From Chloroflexota bacterium (GTDB lineage: Bacteria > Chloroflexota > Anaerolineae > Aggregatilineales > Phototrophicaceae): a DNA stretch of 64,000 nt. The notes under the pieces were generated by a model. The model saw only the letters and a program-made list of their open reading frames with translations. It made no database searches and was not told where the DNA came from. The stretch covers positions 558,001-622,000 of the forward strand of contig JAIUNI010000001.1 of the NCBI GenBank assembly GCA_020161935.1. Direction: 5' to 3'. Made by a program: the position numbers and the translations under genes. This document shows, piece after piece, positions 49,618 to 58,482 of this stretch (position 1 is the stretch's first letter; each line of letters begins with the position of its first letter).

Positions 49618-51513
49618 CAGGTCGATGGTTTGCAGTTGGTAGCTATCCGCCGCGCCAACGGGTATGCGCTGGTTGGTCTCAGGGTTATAGAGGCCGACCT
49701 TGAGCGAGTATGCGCCTGCGGGAACGCCAGCTAGCGGTAAGGTGTAAACGTCGCGGTAAATTTCTTCCACGTCCCACACTGTTGTGTCAATGCGACCATT
49801 TTGCGGGAAGCGGTCGTCCTGCGTCCAGAGGGGTGAAGCTGTGGCGGGGTTGACCGTGCCGATGAGGTGGACAAACACTTTGAAGGGGACATCGGTTTGC
49901 TGAAGCGGCTGCCAGTAAAGCCAAACGGTGAGGTTACTATCCGGCGTTGGGGCAGGTATGACGCGGTAGCCCATAAGCCGAGTGGTATTTTCGAAGGTGG
50001 CATCAGTTGAGAGTGTGATTTCATCGGGCGCGACCACCCACGATTTGTACTGGCGGTAATCCAAACCACCGGCTTGCCCCGCTAAAACCAACTGCATATG
50101 CGAGTCGAGCCAATTTCGAACCGTTCCCGCATTCGGCCAATCAGGGAACTCTTGCCCTACCTGCCAGATTGCGGTGTGCTGCTGTTCATAAAGGGCGAGT
50201 TGGCTTTCGATGGCGCTGATGGGCTGCGCGGGTGTTTCAGGCAGGGGAACATCCTGAGCGTAGGGTAATGATGTTTGATGGTAGTAGTAACCAAAAGCGG
50301 CATCGGCAGCACTTTGGATGACCACATCCGAGGGCTGTGCGGTTTGGTGCAAGTAAGTGGCTAGTTCAGGCCAGCCGCGTGCCTTCGCATAGGTCGGGTC
50401 AAAATAGTAGTTGCGGAGGCTGATGCCACTCACTGCAAGCCAACCGACAAATAACAATGCGGCTGCACTTTTGCCGAGGGCGGTGGGGTGGATGCGGGGA
50501 AGATATACGAGAAAGCCCGCGAAGATGAGTGCAAAAATTGGCGCGACGGGCAGGATATAGCGCGGCGTGAAGATGTTTAGGCGGGTGGAGATGACAGCGA
50601 GCAAGATAGCAGGAATGATGCTCAGTAGGGTCAACGCAATCGCCATACGCCGCTGATACCGCCAGAGCAGCAGCAAGCCCACAATTAACACGAGCGCGAC
50701 GAATGACCACAGCGACGAAAGGGTTTCGGCTGGGAGGGTAATCTCACCGAAGTTAAGCGTCGGCAGGAAATATGTCCACAGGCGGGTGACATCCAGCGTG
50801 CCACCGAAACTCCCCCCGTAGCCGCCACGCGCGAACAAGGGTGCTTGAAAAATGACAAATGAGGCGCTAGAGAGCGCAGCGGCAATCGCGGCACAGATGC
50901 CCCACGACAGAATGACACGCCACTTTCCCCAATAGGCGATGAGTACGAATAGGCCAAAGGCGGCGGTGGTAAGCAGCTCGGTATAGAAGATGTTGGCCGC
51001 GAGGCTGGCGGCGAGGGTGTAAAGCAACCAATCGCGCCAGCGTTGTTTATCGAGCGCACGTAAGCCCAGCCACAGCGCGACCAAGCTGATACCCGCCCAG
51101 ATGGCGTAATTGCGGGCATCCTGCGCGTGCCAGATTTCGAAAGGGTGCAGGGCAAACAGTAAGGCTGCAAGCAAGCCAATTTGCCAACTGCCGAGGCGTT
51201 TACCGACGGCGTAAATAGCTGGAATACCGAACAGACCTGCAAGGGCAGGCAGCATCCGCATGGTGAAATCGGTTAGGCCGACGGTTAGCCCCCAAGCGCG
51301 AAAGATGGCGTAGGTGAGGACAGGGTGCGGCTCGATGGTTGCGGTTTCGGCGAGGGCGACGGTGAGCGGCTGTCCTGCCCAGTATTGAACACTAAAGGCT
51401 TCGTCGCCGCGCAGGGGGACAGCAGTCAGGTGATTGATACGCAAAAAGAAGCCGACCATGATGAGAACGACCATGATCGGCAGGGTGTGTGTAAAGTGTT
51501 TAAGGCCGGACAT
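49612..51513 (-). CDS. GT39-like membrane glycosyltransferase
   Basis: The 633-residue protein has about 10-11 transmembrane helices. The early extracytoplasmic acidic motif of GT-C enzymes is PLRGDEAFSVQYWAG, and IWHAQDARNYAIW is the second loop typical of ArnT/PMT-like proteins. The C-terminal ~140 residues form an extracytoplasmic beta domain (LTVWLYWQPLQQTDVPFKVF, AGAYSLKVGLYNPETNQRIP). It probably transfers a sugar from a polyprenyl-phosphate donor. It overlaps the NERD-like gene by one base (TAATG), so the two are coupled. Confidence 0.88.
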   Translation of the reverse strand: MSGLKHFTHTLPIMVVLIMVGFFLRINHLTAVPLRGDEAFSVQYWAGQPLTVALAETATIEPHPVLTYAIFRAWGLTVGLTDFTMRMLPALAGLFGIPAIYAVGKRLGSWQIGLLAALLFALHPFEIWHAQDARNYAIWAGISLVALWLGLRALDKQRWRDWLLYTLAASLAANIFYTELLTTAAFGLFVLIAYWGKWRVILSWGICAAIAAALSSASFVIFQAPLFARGGYGGSFGGTLDVTRLWTYFLPTLNFGEITLPAETLSSLWSFVALVLIVGLLLLWRYQRRMAIALTLLSIIPAILLAVISTRLNIFTPRYILPVAPIFALIFAGFLVYLPRIHPTALGKSAAALLFVGWLAVSGISLRNYYFDPTYAKARGWPELATYLHQTAQPSDVVIQSAADAAFGYYYHQTSLPYAQDVPLPETPAQPISAIESQLALYEQQHTAIWQVGQEFPDWPNAGTVRNWLDSHMQLVLAGQAGGLDYRQYKSWVVAPDEITLSTDATFENTTRLMGYRVIPAPTPDSNLTVWLYWQPLQQTDVPFKVFVHLIGTVNPATASPLWTQDDRFPQNGRIDTTVWDVEEIYRDVYTLPLAGVPAGAYSLKVGLYNPETNQRIPVGAADSYQLQTIDLK

Positions 51514-52310
51514 TAGCTCACAATCGTGGCTTCTTCCAGCGCATCAGCCACCTGTTCAGGGTTGATGCTGCCCGATTCGACCTTCGGTTCCGGTTTGCCT
51601 TTGCCCTTTTTCACAGGCGCAACTTCTTCTTCGTTATCTTTTTGGGTGAGCTGCCGCATATAGTCGCGCAGATTGGGTTCGAGGTTCTCGTCGGCATAAA
51701 GGACCGGGATGGTAGGGTCATTAATAGCCAGCCGAGCCTTCGGGTCAACGAAAATGACGAGGGGCTGTACTTCAATATTCGGGAACTTCGCTGCGAGTAA
51801 ACCTTTGACGTGCGCTGCGGCTTTGCGGGCATCCTCGCTGGGATTGCCAATCGCATCCCGCCGGAAGAAGCGACCAATACCGGAGAGCAAACCGCCCTGT
51901 GACTTCCACACATCTCCATCAACGGAATAGATGCCGTCTTGATAGCGGGTGATGATGGCGAATACCCCTTGCGGCGAGATGAGGACATGGCGAGCCGGAA
52001 AGTGATAATAGTTGTAGAGGATGCTGCGCTTGCTGAGTCCCTTCAATCCGGCAGGAATGGCTTTTTCGGGGCGCGGTTGGCGCACCCACAAATTGGTCAT
52101 GCGTACCGAGAACAACGTGCTGATGAAACCGACCGGCAGCACAATCCACGGCAGAACGACAGAGAGGAGCAGGGTCAACCCATCTTGCGCGGTAAGCTGC
52201 AAATTGGCGACCAAGAAACCCGCGATCAACACCGCCATGCTGAAAAAGAACAGCAGGTTCGCGGTGCGGCGGTTGCGCTTGACGAGTTCGGTGTTTGTTT
52301 CGATACGCAT
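51513..52310 (-). CDS. Membrane protein with NERD-like nuclease-related domain
   Basis: The 265-residue protein has two N-terminal transmembrane helices (about 18-36 and 46-68). A cytoplasmic NERD-like domain of about 110 residues follows: HVLISPQGVFAIITRYQDGIYSVDGDVWK, then EVQPLVIFVDPKARL. The PD-(D/E)xK-type Lys of canonical NERD (IETK) is replaced by ITRY, so catalysis is doubtful. The Lys/Glu-rich tail is disordered. AAAGGA precedes the ATG. It is coupled to the glycosyltransferase gene downstream; function is unknown. Confidence 0.7.
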   Translation of the reverse strand: MRIETNTELVKRNRRTANLLFFFSMAVLIAGFLVANLQLTAQDGLTLLLSVVLPWIVLPVGFISTLFSVRMTNLWVRQPRPEKAIPAGLKGLSKRSILYNYYHFPARHVLISPQGVFAIITRYQDGIYSVDGDVWKSQGGLLSGIGRFFRRDAIGNPSEDARKAAAHVKGLLAAKFPNIEVQPLVIFVDPKARLAINDPTIPVLYADENLEPNLRDYMRQLTQKDNEEEVAPVKKGKGKPEPKVESGSINPEQVADALEEATIVS

Positions 52311-52442
52311 GAAAAACGATGTTCCTTTACAGGTTAAAACAAAGATTGCAGCATGTGCTAAGAGTGCGGTTGCTTATTAAGGGAGTACATATTAGGCACT
52401 CCCTTATAGCCGCGCTCATTCAGGCTGCGTGATGATGACCCA

Positions 52443-53519
52443 TTAGCCGGGTACGAAGTATGAGATCCCGCCGCTGCGATCAATTTCGGCGCAAACCAGA
52501 TTGCCTACGCGCAAGGTCGGGAGAATCTTGAAGCTGCGTGGCGAACCGGATGCAAGCCCGATGATCGCACGGTCGATGTCAGCCGGATTTGCCATGATGC
52601 AGTGAGTGATCGGAATATTGATGGCGTTGTTCTGCGGCTGCCCCTTGTTGTTATAGAAGGTGATATCGTAGTACATCTGCTGGCGGACGTAACCAGCGGG
52701 CGCACCGGGGGCATAACCGGGCCAAATGGCGGTGCAGCGCGGTTCATACTTACCGCCGAGGCTGATGCCAACATCTTCGCTATCCCAGAACAGCGTATCG
52801 CAAGCCGGCGGGTAAACCTTCAAGGGGCTGAGGTCGGTATTGGGGTCAGAAGCGATTTGACCGCTGCCAGCAACACCGGTCGCCACTGGAACAATCGTCG
52901 GTACACCAGCGGCGGCGCTGCTGATTTCAGCCGTAATGCGGGCGATGCCGTTCATGTTGAGGCTGACAGGTGCTGTACCGTTTGAGGGGCCAAGCACCGT
53001 CGCCGTGGAAAGTTTGGTGATGTCGAAGCGGCTGCCGGGTGTCCATGCCCAATATGACAGAACCGACGAGCCGGAGTTATCGGAATAAAACTTGAAATCA
53101 ACCGGCAGGTAAAAGCCTACCCATACGACCGGTTGTGTAATCGTTACCGGAGTCGGGAAGGTGTAGGTGAACACACCGCCTTGCGTAATGGTTGCTTGTG
53201 CTTGTCCAGCGACGGTCGCATCCACCGGCGAACCACCGTTGGCATCCTGATAAACAACGATGTCAACAGGTGTGGTCGAAACGGCAGTATCGACAGCGAT
53301 GGATACTTTATCAATGGTTGCGGGGAAGGTCAGTCCTTTGGCGGTGAGGTCGAAACCATTCATCACCATCGTCTGTTCGCCCGTGATGAACCATGTGGTA
53401 TTACCATCACCGCTGTTATTGGTCAGCACCAATTGACCCGCGTTCACGAATAGCGTCGGCAGGCTCAAGGTTAACAAAATAACCAATGTGACTAAGAGAA
53501 CTTTCAATGTTTTCTGCAT
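52443..53519 (-). CDS. Secreted protein of unknown function
   Basis: The 358-residue protein has a signal peptide (cleavage near VNAG, about residue 28). The mature part is beta-rich, with a jelly-roll-like N-terminal half (TTWFITGEQTMVMNGFDLT, VVWVGFYLPVDFKFYSDNSG). The C-terminal half carries four cysteines (PPACDTLFW, PRCTAIWPG, THCIMANP, NLVCAEID) that could form disulfides. I recognise no family. ATG 53519 has GGAGG upstream. The 132-bp gap below it (52311-52442) holds only a hairpin at about 52376-52407. Confidence 0.8.
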   Translation of the reverse strand: MQKTLKVLLVTLVILLTLSLPTLFVNAGQLVLTNNSGDGNTTWFITGEQTMVMNGFDLTAKGLTFPATIDKVSIAVDTAVSTTPVDIVVYQDANGGSPVDATVAGQAQATITQGGVFTYTFPTPVTITQPVVWVGFYLPVDFKFYSDNSGSSVLSYWAWTPGSRFDITKLSTATVLGPSNGTAPVSLNMNGIARITAEISSAAAGVPTIVPVATGVAGSGQIASDPNTDLSPLKVYPPACDTLFWDSEDVGISLGGKYEPRCTAIWPGYAPGAPAGYVRQQMYYDITFYNNKGQPQNNAINIPITHCIMANPADIDRAIIGLASGSPRSFKILPTLRVGNLVCAEIDRSGGISYFVPG

Positions 53520-53548
53520 AACTTTGCCTCCATACAAGCAAACGGAGT

Positions 53549-53577
53549 TTACCGCTTACTCCACATTTGTGTATAAT
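53549..53577 (+). promoter_or_regulatory. Promoter for the second glycosyltransferase
   Basis: A perfect TATAAT (53572-53577) lies 22 bp before the chosen start. A weak TTACCG sits 17 bp upstream of it. The stretch overlaps the 5' leader of the divergent secreted-protein gene. Confidence 0.5.
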
Positions 53578-53598
53578 GCGACGGCTATTGTAGGGATT

Positions 53599-55500
53599 AT
53601 GTCGTCTATGGTCAAGCAATTCACCAATCGCAACCGCCAGTTGGTACTTTTGGCGGGGTATTTATGCGTCGCCATCGTTATCTGGCTGACGGTGATGTCG
53701 GAGTTCCGGCTTGACGACAGTTTCATCACCTATCGCTATTCCCGCAACTTTGCACAAGGGCTTGGCCTTGTTTATAACGCTGGCGATAACGTCCTTAGTA
53801 CAACCGCGCCGCTCTACGCCATGCTGCTCGGCGCACTCAGTCTGATTATCCCCGATTATCATCTTCTTGGCAGCTTAATTGGTCTACTGAGTATCGGCAC
53901 CGGTGGATGGCTGATCTATAACCTGCTGCCCAAACGTATCGCCGAGCCGATCCACTTGTGGGGTGGGTTGGTTTACGTTATGAGCAGCCCACTGTGGCTC
54001 GCGCTGGGCATGGAAACCGCGTTCTGGATCATGCTAGTGCTAGCGGCGGTTTGGTTGGTTCAACAGCAGCGTTATGCAGGGGCAGGGCTTGCCATCGGTA
54101 TCGCGGCGCTCGCTCGACCAGATGCGGTGCTGCCAGCGGGATTGCTAGGTTTCGCACTCATCGTCCAATCGGTGAATGTCGTTGGAACAACCGCGAGCCG
54201 ATGGTGGCGACCACTCGTTACCTTTGCGGCTGCGTTACTCATTCCGCTGGCATTGTTTGGCGTGTGGGCCTATGCGACCTATGGTTCGCCGTTTCCCGTG
54301 ACGTTAGGTGCGAAAAACGCTCAGGCTGTACTCGGCATTACGGGAATGGGTGTGAATGTGAACGTTTGGGAAGGGCTGCGGCTGATCTTACGCAGCTTGA
54401 TGACCCAAAGCCCGCTGTATATCGCGCTTGCGCTGCTGGTTCTTTTCGGGTTAGCGAACCGATTTGACCGCGCGGTTTTGGTGATCGTGGCGTGGGGCGG
54501 TTTGCACCTTTTAGCCTACATCATCATGAAGATTGCGCCGTATCGCTGGTATTATGCGCCGTTGGTGCCGGGGGCAGTGCTGCTGGCGGCTCTAGGACTT
54601 GATTACTTGACGCGCCGATTGAGTGTACGAGGGATACGGTTGGCGGGTGTGCTGGTCGGTGCAATCGCGGTGTTCCCGTTGATCGCGCAGCTCAGTTCGT
54701 TCGGAGAGATCAGTCAGCGGATACAATCGGGCGGTAGTGTAGATGTCATGCTGCCGATTGTGGATTGGAAAGCCTACCGCGAAACAGGTGAATGGCTTGA
54801 ACAGAACACGCCGCAAGATGCAACCGTCGGCGTGGCGGAAGTCGGGCAGATTGGTTTTTATGCCCGCCGCTATATGACCGATTATCTCGGCTTATTGCAA
54901 CCGGATGTAGCCGCTGGACTCAAACGCGATGACTTTTATAGTTGGCTGGTCGGGTACGCACCGGATTATCTGGTGTTTCAGCGTTTCCGTGGCGCGGCGT
55001 TGGTGCTGTACAACTACGTTATTCAGGACGACCCGTGGTTTAATGCCAACTATCAACCAGTGGTTGAGTTTGACGATCCCCGCTATTCCTCCGGCCCGGT
55101 CACTATCTTTGAACGGATTCTCCCGAAGCCGCCCGTAACGCCTCAACCGGTACAGACGGATTTCAATGGGCTGCGGTTAGTGGGTATCGCCACAGAAGCC
55201 GATCCTATCCCGACTGATGGCGGCGCGGTGCGTGTCCGGCTGGATTGGGAAGTGGTTGGCCTGCTGCCGGATGAGCTGCACATCGCCGTCAAAGGGCTGG
55301 ATATGGGCGGCAAGAATCCCGGTTTTGATGGAGATTACCGCACACCCAATTGGCATGGGCGCTTCTCAACATGGCATGGTTTTGTTGTCCCCTCCGGTGT
55401 TACCCCCGGTGATTATACGCTTCTGGTTGCTGTTGGGCCAAAAGGCGGCCCTTACCTCGAACAAGGTGTTGGTACCCTCAAGGTTGCCAGAGCGCCGTAG
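53599..55500 (+). CDS. GT-C-type membrane glycosyltransferase
   Basis: The protein has 633 residues from ATG 53599 (MSSM); ATG 53608 is also possible. About 10-11 transmembrane helices follow, with the early acidic loop motif EFRLDDSFITYRYSRNFAQG and VYVMSSPLWLALGMETAFW. The C-terminal ~110 residues are an extracytoplasmic beta domain (GGAVRVRLDWEVVGLLPDELHI, PGDYTLLVAVGPKGG). That domain resembles in pattern the tail of the GT39-like protein at 49612. The sugar donor is presumably lipid-linked. The gene precedes yajC by 71 bp but has its own promoter. Confidence 0.85.
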   Translation: MSSMVKQFTNRNRQLVLLAGYLCVAIVIWLTVMSEFRLDDSFITYRYSRNFAQGLGLVYNAGDNVLSTTAPLYAMLLGALSLIIPDYHLLGSLIGLLSIGTGGWLIYNLLPKRIAEPIHLWGGLVYVMSSPLWLALGMETAFWIMLVLAAVWLVQQQRYAGAGLAIGIAALARPDAVLPAGLLGFALIVQSVNVVGTTASRWWRPLVTFAAALLIPLALFGVWAYATYGSPFPVTLGAKNAQAVLGITGMGVNVNVWEGLRLILRSLMTQSPLYIALALLVLFGLANRFDRAVLVIVAWGGLHLLAYIIMKIAPYRWYYAPLVPGAVLLAALGLDYLTRRLSVRGIRLAGVLVGAIAVFPLIAQLSSFGEISQRIQSGGSVDVMLPIVDWKAYRETGEWLEQNTPQDATVGVAEVGQIGFYARRYMTDYLGLLQPDVAAGLKRDDFYSWLVGYAPDYLVFQRFRGAALVLYNYVIQDDPWFNANYQPVVEFDDPRYSSGPVTIFERILPKPPVTPQPVQTDFNGLRLVGIATEADPIPTDGGAVRVRLDWEVVGLLPDELHIAVKGLDMGGKNPGFDGDYRTPNWHGRFSTWHGFVVPSGVTPGDYTLLVAVGPKGGPYLEQGVGTLKVARAP

Positions 55501-55507
55501 CACTGAC

Positions 55508-55535
55508 TTGTAAGGCCAATGAGCGGTGCTATAAT
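55508..55535 (+). promoter_or_regulatory. Promoter for yajC-secD-secF
   Basis: TTGTAA (55508-55513) and TATAAT (55530-55535) are 16 bp apart, about 37 bp before yajC. Confidence 0.65.
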
Positions 55536-55571
55536 CGCACGGGTTTTGAATTGGATGAGAAAGCTCCGATT

Positions 55572-55901
55572 ATGGAATTCGTACTTTTGGCATTGGTGAT
55601 GCTGCTCGGTTTGGGCGCATATTGGGCGATGGTGATCTTCCCCAAGCAGCGCGATTTTTCTAAACGGCAGCGTTATGTTCGCTCGTTGGCAGCCGGTGAT
55701 GAGGTCGTCACCTATGGCGGCATCATCGGTAAGGTGCTGGCGATTGACGCGGAAAAAGGTGTGGCGCAGGTCGAAATTGCAGATGGAGTCGTGGTGCGGT
55801 TGGTGACAGCCGCGTTGGTTCAAGCCTACGATCCAGAAGTATTTGCCGAGGCCGCGCGTAAGGGTTTAGGGGAAGCTGAACCTGCACCCTCCGAAACATA
55901 A
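55572..55901 (+). CDS. yajC: Preprotein translocase subunit YajC
   Basis: The 109-residue protein has one N-terminal helix (about 2-22) followed by FPKQRDFSKRQRYVRSLAAGDEVVTYGGIIGKVLAID. This is the YajC beta-fold with its conserved GDxVxTxGGIxGxV motif. It joins SecDF at the holotranslocon. ATG 55572 fits the family N-terminus better than TTG 55551, although the ribosome binding site is weak. The secD gene follows 63 bp downstream. Confidence 0.92.
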   Translation: MEFVLLALVMLLGLGAYWAMVIFPKQRDFSKRQRYVRSLAAGDEVVTYGGIIGKVLAIDAEKGVAQVEIADGVVVRLVTAALVQAYDPEVFAEAARKGLGEAEPAPSET

Positions 55902-55964
55902 CTACGGTCATTATTGTGTGGATGGGCGTGCCATCCCACCGATATACTCAAGAAAGGTTCGTTT

Positions 55965-57506
55965 ATGAGAGGCCATATTCGTTGGCTGATCGTTATTTTG
56001 CTGCTTACTGCCTTCGCGGTCTGGGTAAGTTTGCCGAATACGCTGATTAGCAATGTTTCTGATTCATGCTACGGCACAGAAGAAAACCCGGTGAAGCCCG
56101 ATCAAGGTATTCACTTTGATTTTGATGATGATTGTGATGTAGACATTGGTCTAAATGTAAAGCAGGTATTCGGCTTGGACATCATCGGTGGTTTGCGCGT
56201 GCTGCTGCAAGCTGACCTACCAGCCGGTTCTTACACGATTGAAGATTTGCAGAATGCTTCTAACAACGTCAACAAGCGCGTGAATTCGCTGGGTGTTGGT
56301 GAGGCGACTGTGCAGGTACAGGGCAGCAACCGTATTCTGGTTGAACTCCCCGGTGTGACTGATCCGCAGCAAGCTGTTGACCTGATTCAGAAGACGGCGC
56401 TGCTGGAGTTCGTAGATTTTTCGGGCATCACCAATGTTTCGCAATACGTCGGGCGCAAGATCTTGACGGATGAACAGGTCAAATCGGAACAAGCCCGCCA
56501 AGAAGCACTGGCTGAGTCGTCCCCCGCCGCTGATGCGACTGCGGAAGCCACGGCAGAAGCGACACCAGACGCTGCTGTTCCGGCAGCTACGCCAGTGGAA
56601 GAACCCGGTGTCCCCAATCCGTTGACGGGACAGCCGTTCCATACAGTGATGACCGGGGCAGGGTTGCAAAGCGCGGCGGCACAGCTTGACCAGAGCAACC
56701 AATGGGCAATCCGCTTCGAGCTAACCTCCGACGGTGGCGCGGTTTTTGGGCCGTTCACAGGCGGCGCGATTGGTCAGCCGATGGCGATTGTGCTGGATGG
56801 TATCGTACTTTCAGCGCCGACCATTCAGGCACGGCTTGATACAGGTGGTACGATTACGGGCAACTTTGACCAAGAAGAAGCCCAAACACTGGCTCTGCAA
56901 CTGCGTTCCGGTTCGCTGCCTATTCCGCTGCGGGTCATCAGCAGCCAGACGGTCGGCGCGACACTCGGTCAAGAGTCGGTCAATATGAGTATTCATGCCG
57001 GTGTAGTCGGTGTCGTCATCATCTTGGCGTTTATGCTCATCAACTACCGCGTCCCCGGTTTAGCAGCCAGCCTCGCGCTGTTGGTGTTCATTGTCTTGAA
57101 CTTGGCGATGTTTAAGATCATCCCGATTACACTCACACTGCCCGCCATCGTCGGTTTCTTGATCTCGATTGGTACGGCGGTCGACGGCAACATCTTGATC
57201 TTTGAGCGTATGCGCGAAGAACTGCGTGCCGGTAAGGATGTTGATACAGCAGTGGATGAAGGTTTCACCCGTGCGTGGACATCCATCCGTGACTCGAATA
57301 TCTCGACCATTCTCATCAGCGCGATCTTGTTCCTGTTTGGTCAAACGCCCGGCGCAAGTGTGGTCAGCGGTTTCGCTGTGACGTTGGCGTTGGGTTTGAT
57401 GCTGAACCTGTTTACGGCAGTGATCGCGACGCGCACATTCTTGCACCTTATTCTAGCCGCCACCCGCAACGCCGTTAAAGAACGCCATTGGTTAATGGGC
57501 GTGTAG
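55965..57506 (+). CDS. secD: Protein translocase subunit SecD
   Basis: The 513-residue protein has the six-helix SecD topology. The conserved FGLDIIGGLRVLLQAD (D1 box) follows the first helix. The periplasmic P1 domain contains an Ala/Thr/Glu/Pro-rich insert (ADATAEATAEATPDAAVPAA, about 187-210). The membrane half has IGTAVDGNILIFERMREELRAG and the functional Asp. It uses the proton gradient to pull exported proteins. AAAGG precedes ATG 55965. It is followed 16 bp later by secF. Confidence 0.96.
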   Translation: MRGHIRWLIVILLLTAFAVWVSLPNTLISNVSDSCYGTEENPVKPDQGIHFDFDDDCDVDIGLNVKQVFGLDIIGGLRVLLQADLPAGSYTIEDLQNASNNVNKRVNSLGVGEATVQVQGSNRILVELPGVTDPQQAVDLIQKTALLEFVDFSGITNVSQYVGRKILTDEQVKSEQARQEALAESSPAADATAEATAEATPDAAVPAATPVEEPGVPNPLTGQPFHTVMTGAGLQSAAAQLDQSNQWAIRFELTSDGGAVFGPFTGGAIGQPMAIVLDGIVLSAPTIQARLDTGGTITGNFDQEEAQTLALQLRSGSLPIPLRVISSQTVGATLGQESVNMSIHAGVVGVVIILAFMLINYRVPGLAASLALLVFIVLNLAMFKIIPITLTLPAIVGFLISIGTAVDGNILIFERMREELRAGKDVDTAVDEGFTRAWTSIRDSNISTILISAILFLFGQTPGASVVSGFAVTLALGLMLNLFTAVIATRTFLHLILAATRNAVKERHWLMGV

Positions 57507-57522
57507 GGCGAGGAGAAAAACG

Positions 57523-58479
57523 ATGTATAGCTTAGTACAAAAGCGGCGATGGTTTTATGCCCTCTCGCTGACAGTTATCGCTCTCGGTATTTTGATTACG
57601 CTGTATTCACTGGTCACGCGCGGCTCGGCTTTTAAGTTGAGCATCGACTTTGAAGGCGGCAGCATTTATGAGTTGAAGTTTACCCAAGCCGGTGCGGATG
57701 AAAACTCGATCCGCAACGTGTTCGGCAAGTATGGCGACTCGACGGCAACTATTCAGCAGCTTGGCGACCCCGGCGAATACCGTTGGTCGGTTCGTGCCTC
57801 GTACCATGAGGAAACCGAAAAGCGCCGCATTCTGGACGATTTAAACGCGATTGCGCCGTTGGATCGCACTCAATCGCAGGATGAGAACGTTTCCGCGACG
57901 GTGGGGCAGGAAGTGACTCGCGCGGCGATATTCGCGGTGTTGGTCGGTGCGTTGGTGGTGACCTCATTCATCATCTTGGCGTTCCGCTCGGTGCCGGATG
58001 CGTTCCGTTATGGTGTCTGCGCGATTATCGCGATGCTCCACGATATTTTGATTGTGGCGGCAATTCAGTCGTTGATGGGTCTAACCCTGAACTGGGAAGT
58101 TGACGCGCTGTTCTTGACAGCGATGCTCATGGTGGTCGGTTTCTCGGTACAGGATACGGTTGTGTTGTTCGACCGCATCCGCGAGAACATCCCGCGCCAT
58201 CTCGGTGAGTCGTACGAAACGATTGTCAACCGCAGTGTGTTGGAAACCATTCACCGTACCCTCACCACTCAGATCAGCGTGTTCTTCGTCATGATCGCGA
58301 TCATGCTGTTCGGTGGTGCGAGTATCAAGCAGTTCGTGTTCATCCTGTTCTGCGGGTTGGTGACCGGCTCGTATTCGTCGATTTTCATCGCGGTTCCGCT
58401 GCTGGTGTCGTGGGAAAAGCGTGACTTCCCGTTCAACTTGCTTACCAAGAAGCCGGAATTGGCTTCAGCCGAGGCGTAA
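57523..58479 (+). CDS. secF: Protein translocase subunit SecF
   Basis: The 318-residue protein has six helices. The conserved LSIDFEGGSIYELKF lies after helix 1. In the membrane half, VGFSVQDTVVLFDRIRENIPRH carries the conserved Asp, and RSVLETIHRTLTTQISVF is the family signature. It acts with SecD. AGGAG lies 9 nt upstream. The alcohol dehydrogenase gene begins 3 nt after the stop and so is probably on the same transcript. Confidence 0.96.
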   Translation: MYSLVQKRRWFYALSLTVIALGILITLYSLVTRGSAFKLSIDFEGGSIYELKFTQAGADENSIRNVFGKYGDSTATIQQLGDPGEYRWSVRASYHEETEKRRILDDLNAIAPLDRTQSQDENVSATVGQEVTRAAIFAVLVGALVVTSFIILAFRSVPDAFRYGVCAIIAMLHDILIVAAIQSLMGLTLNWEVDALFLTAMLMVVGFSVQDTVVLFDRIRENIPRHLGESYETIVNRSVLETIHRTLTTQISVFFVMIAIMLFGGASIKQFVFILFCGLVTGSYSSIFIAVPLLVSWEKRDFPFNLLTKKPELASAEA

Positions 58480-58482
58480 CCC

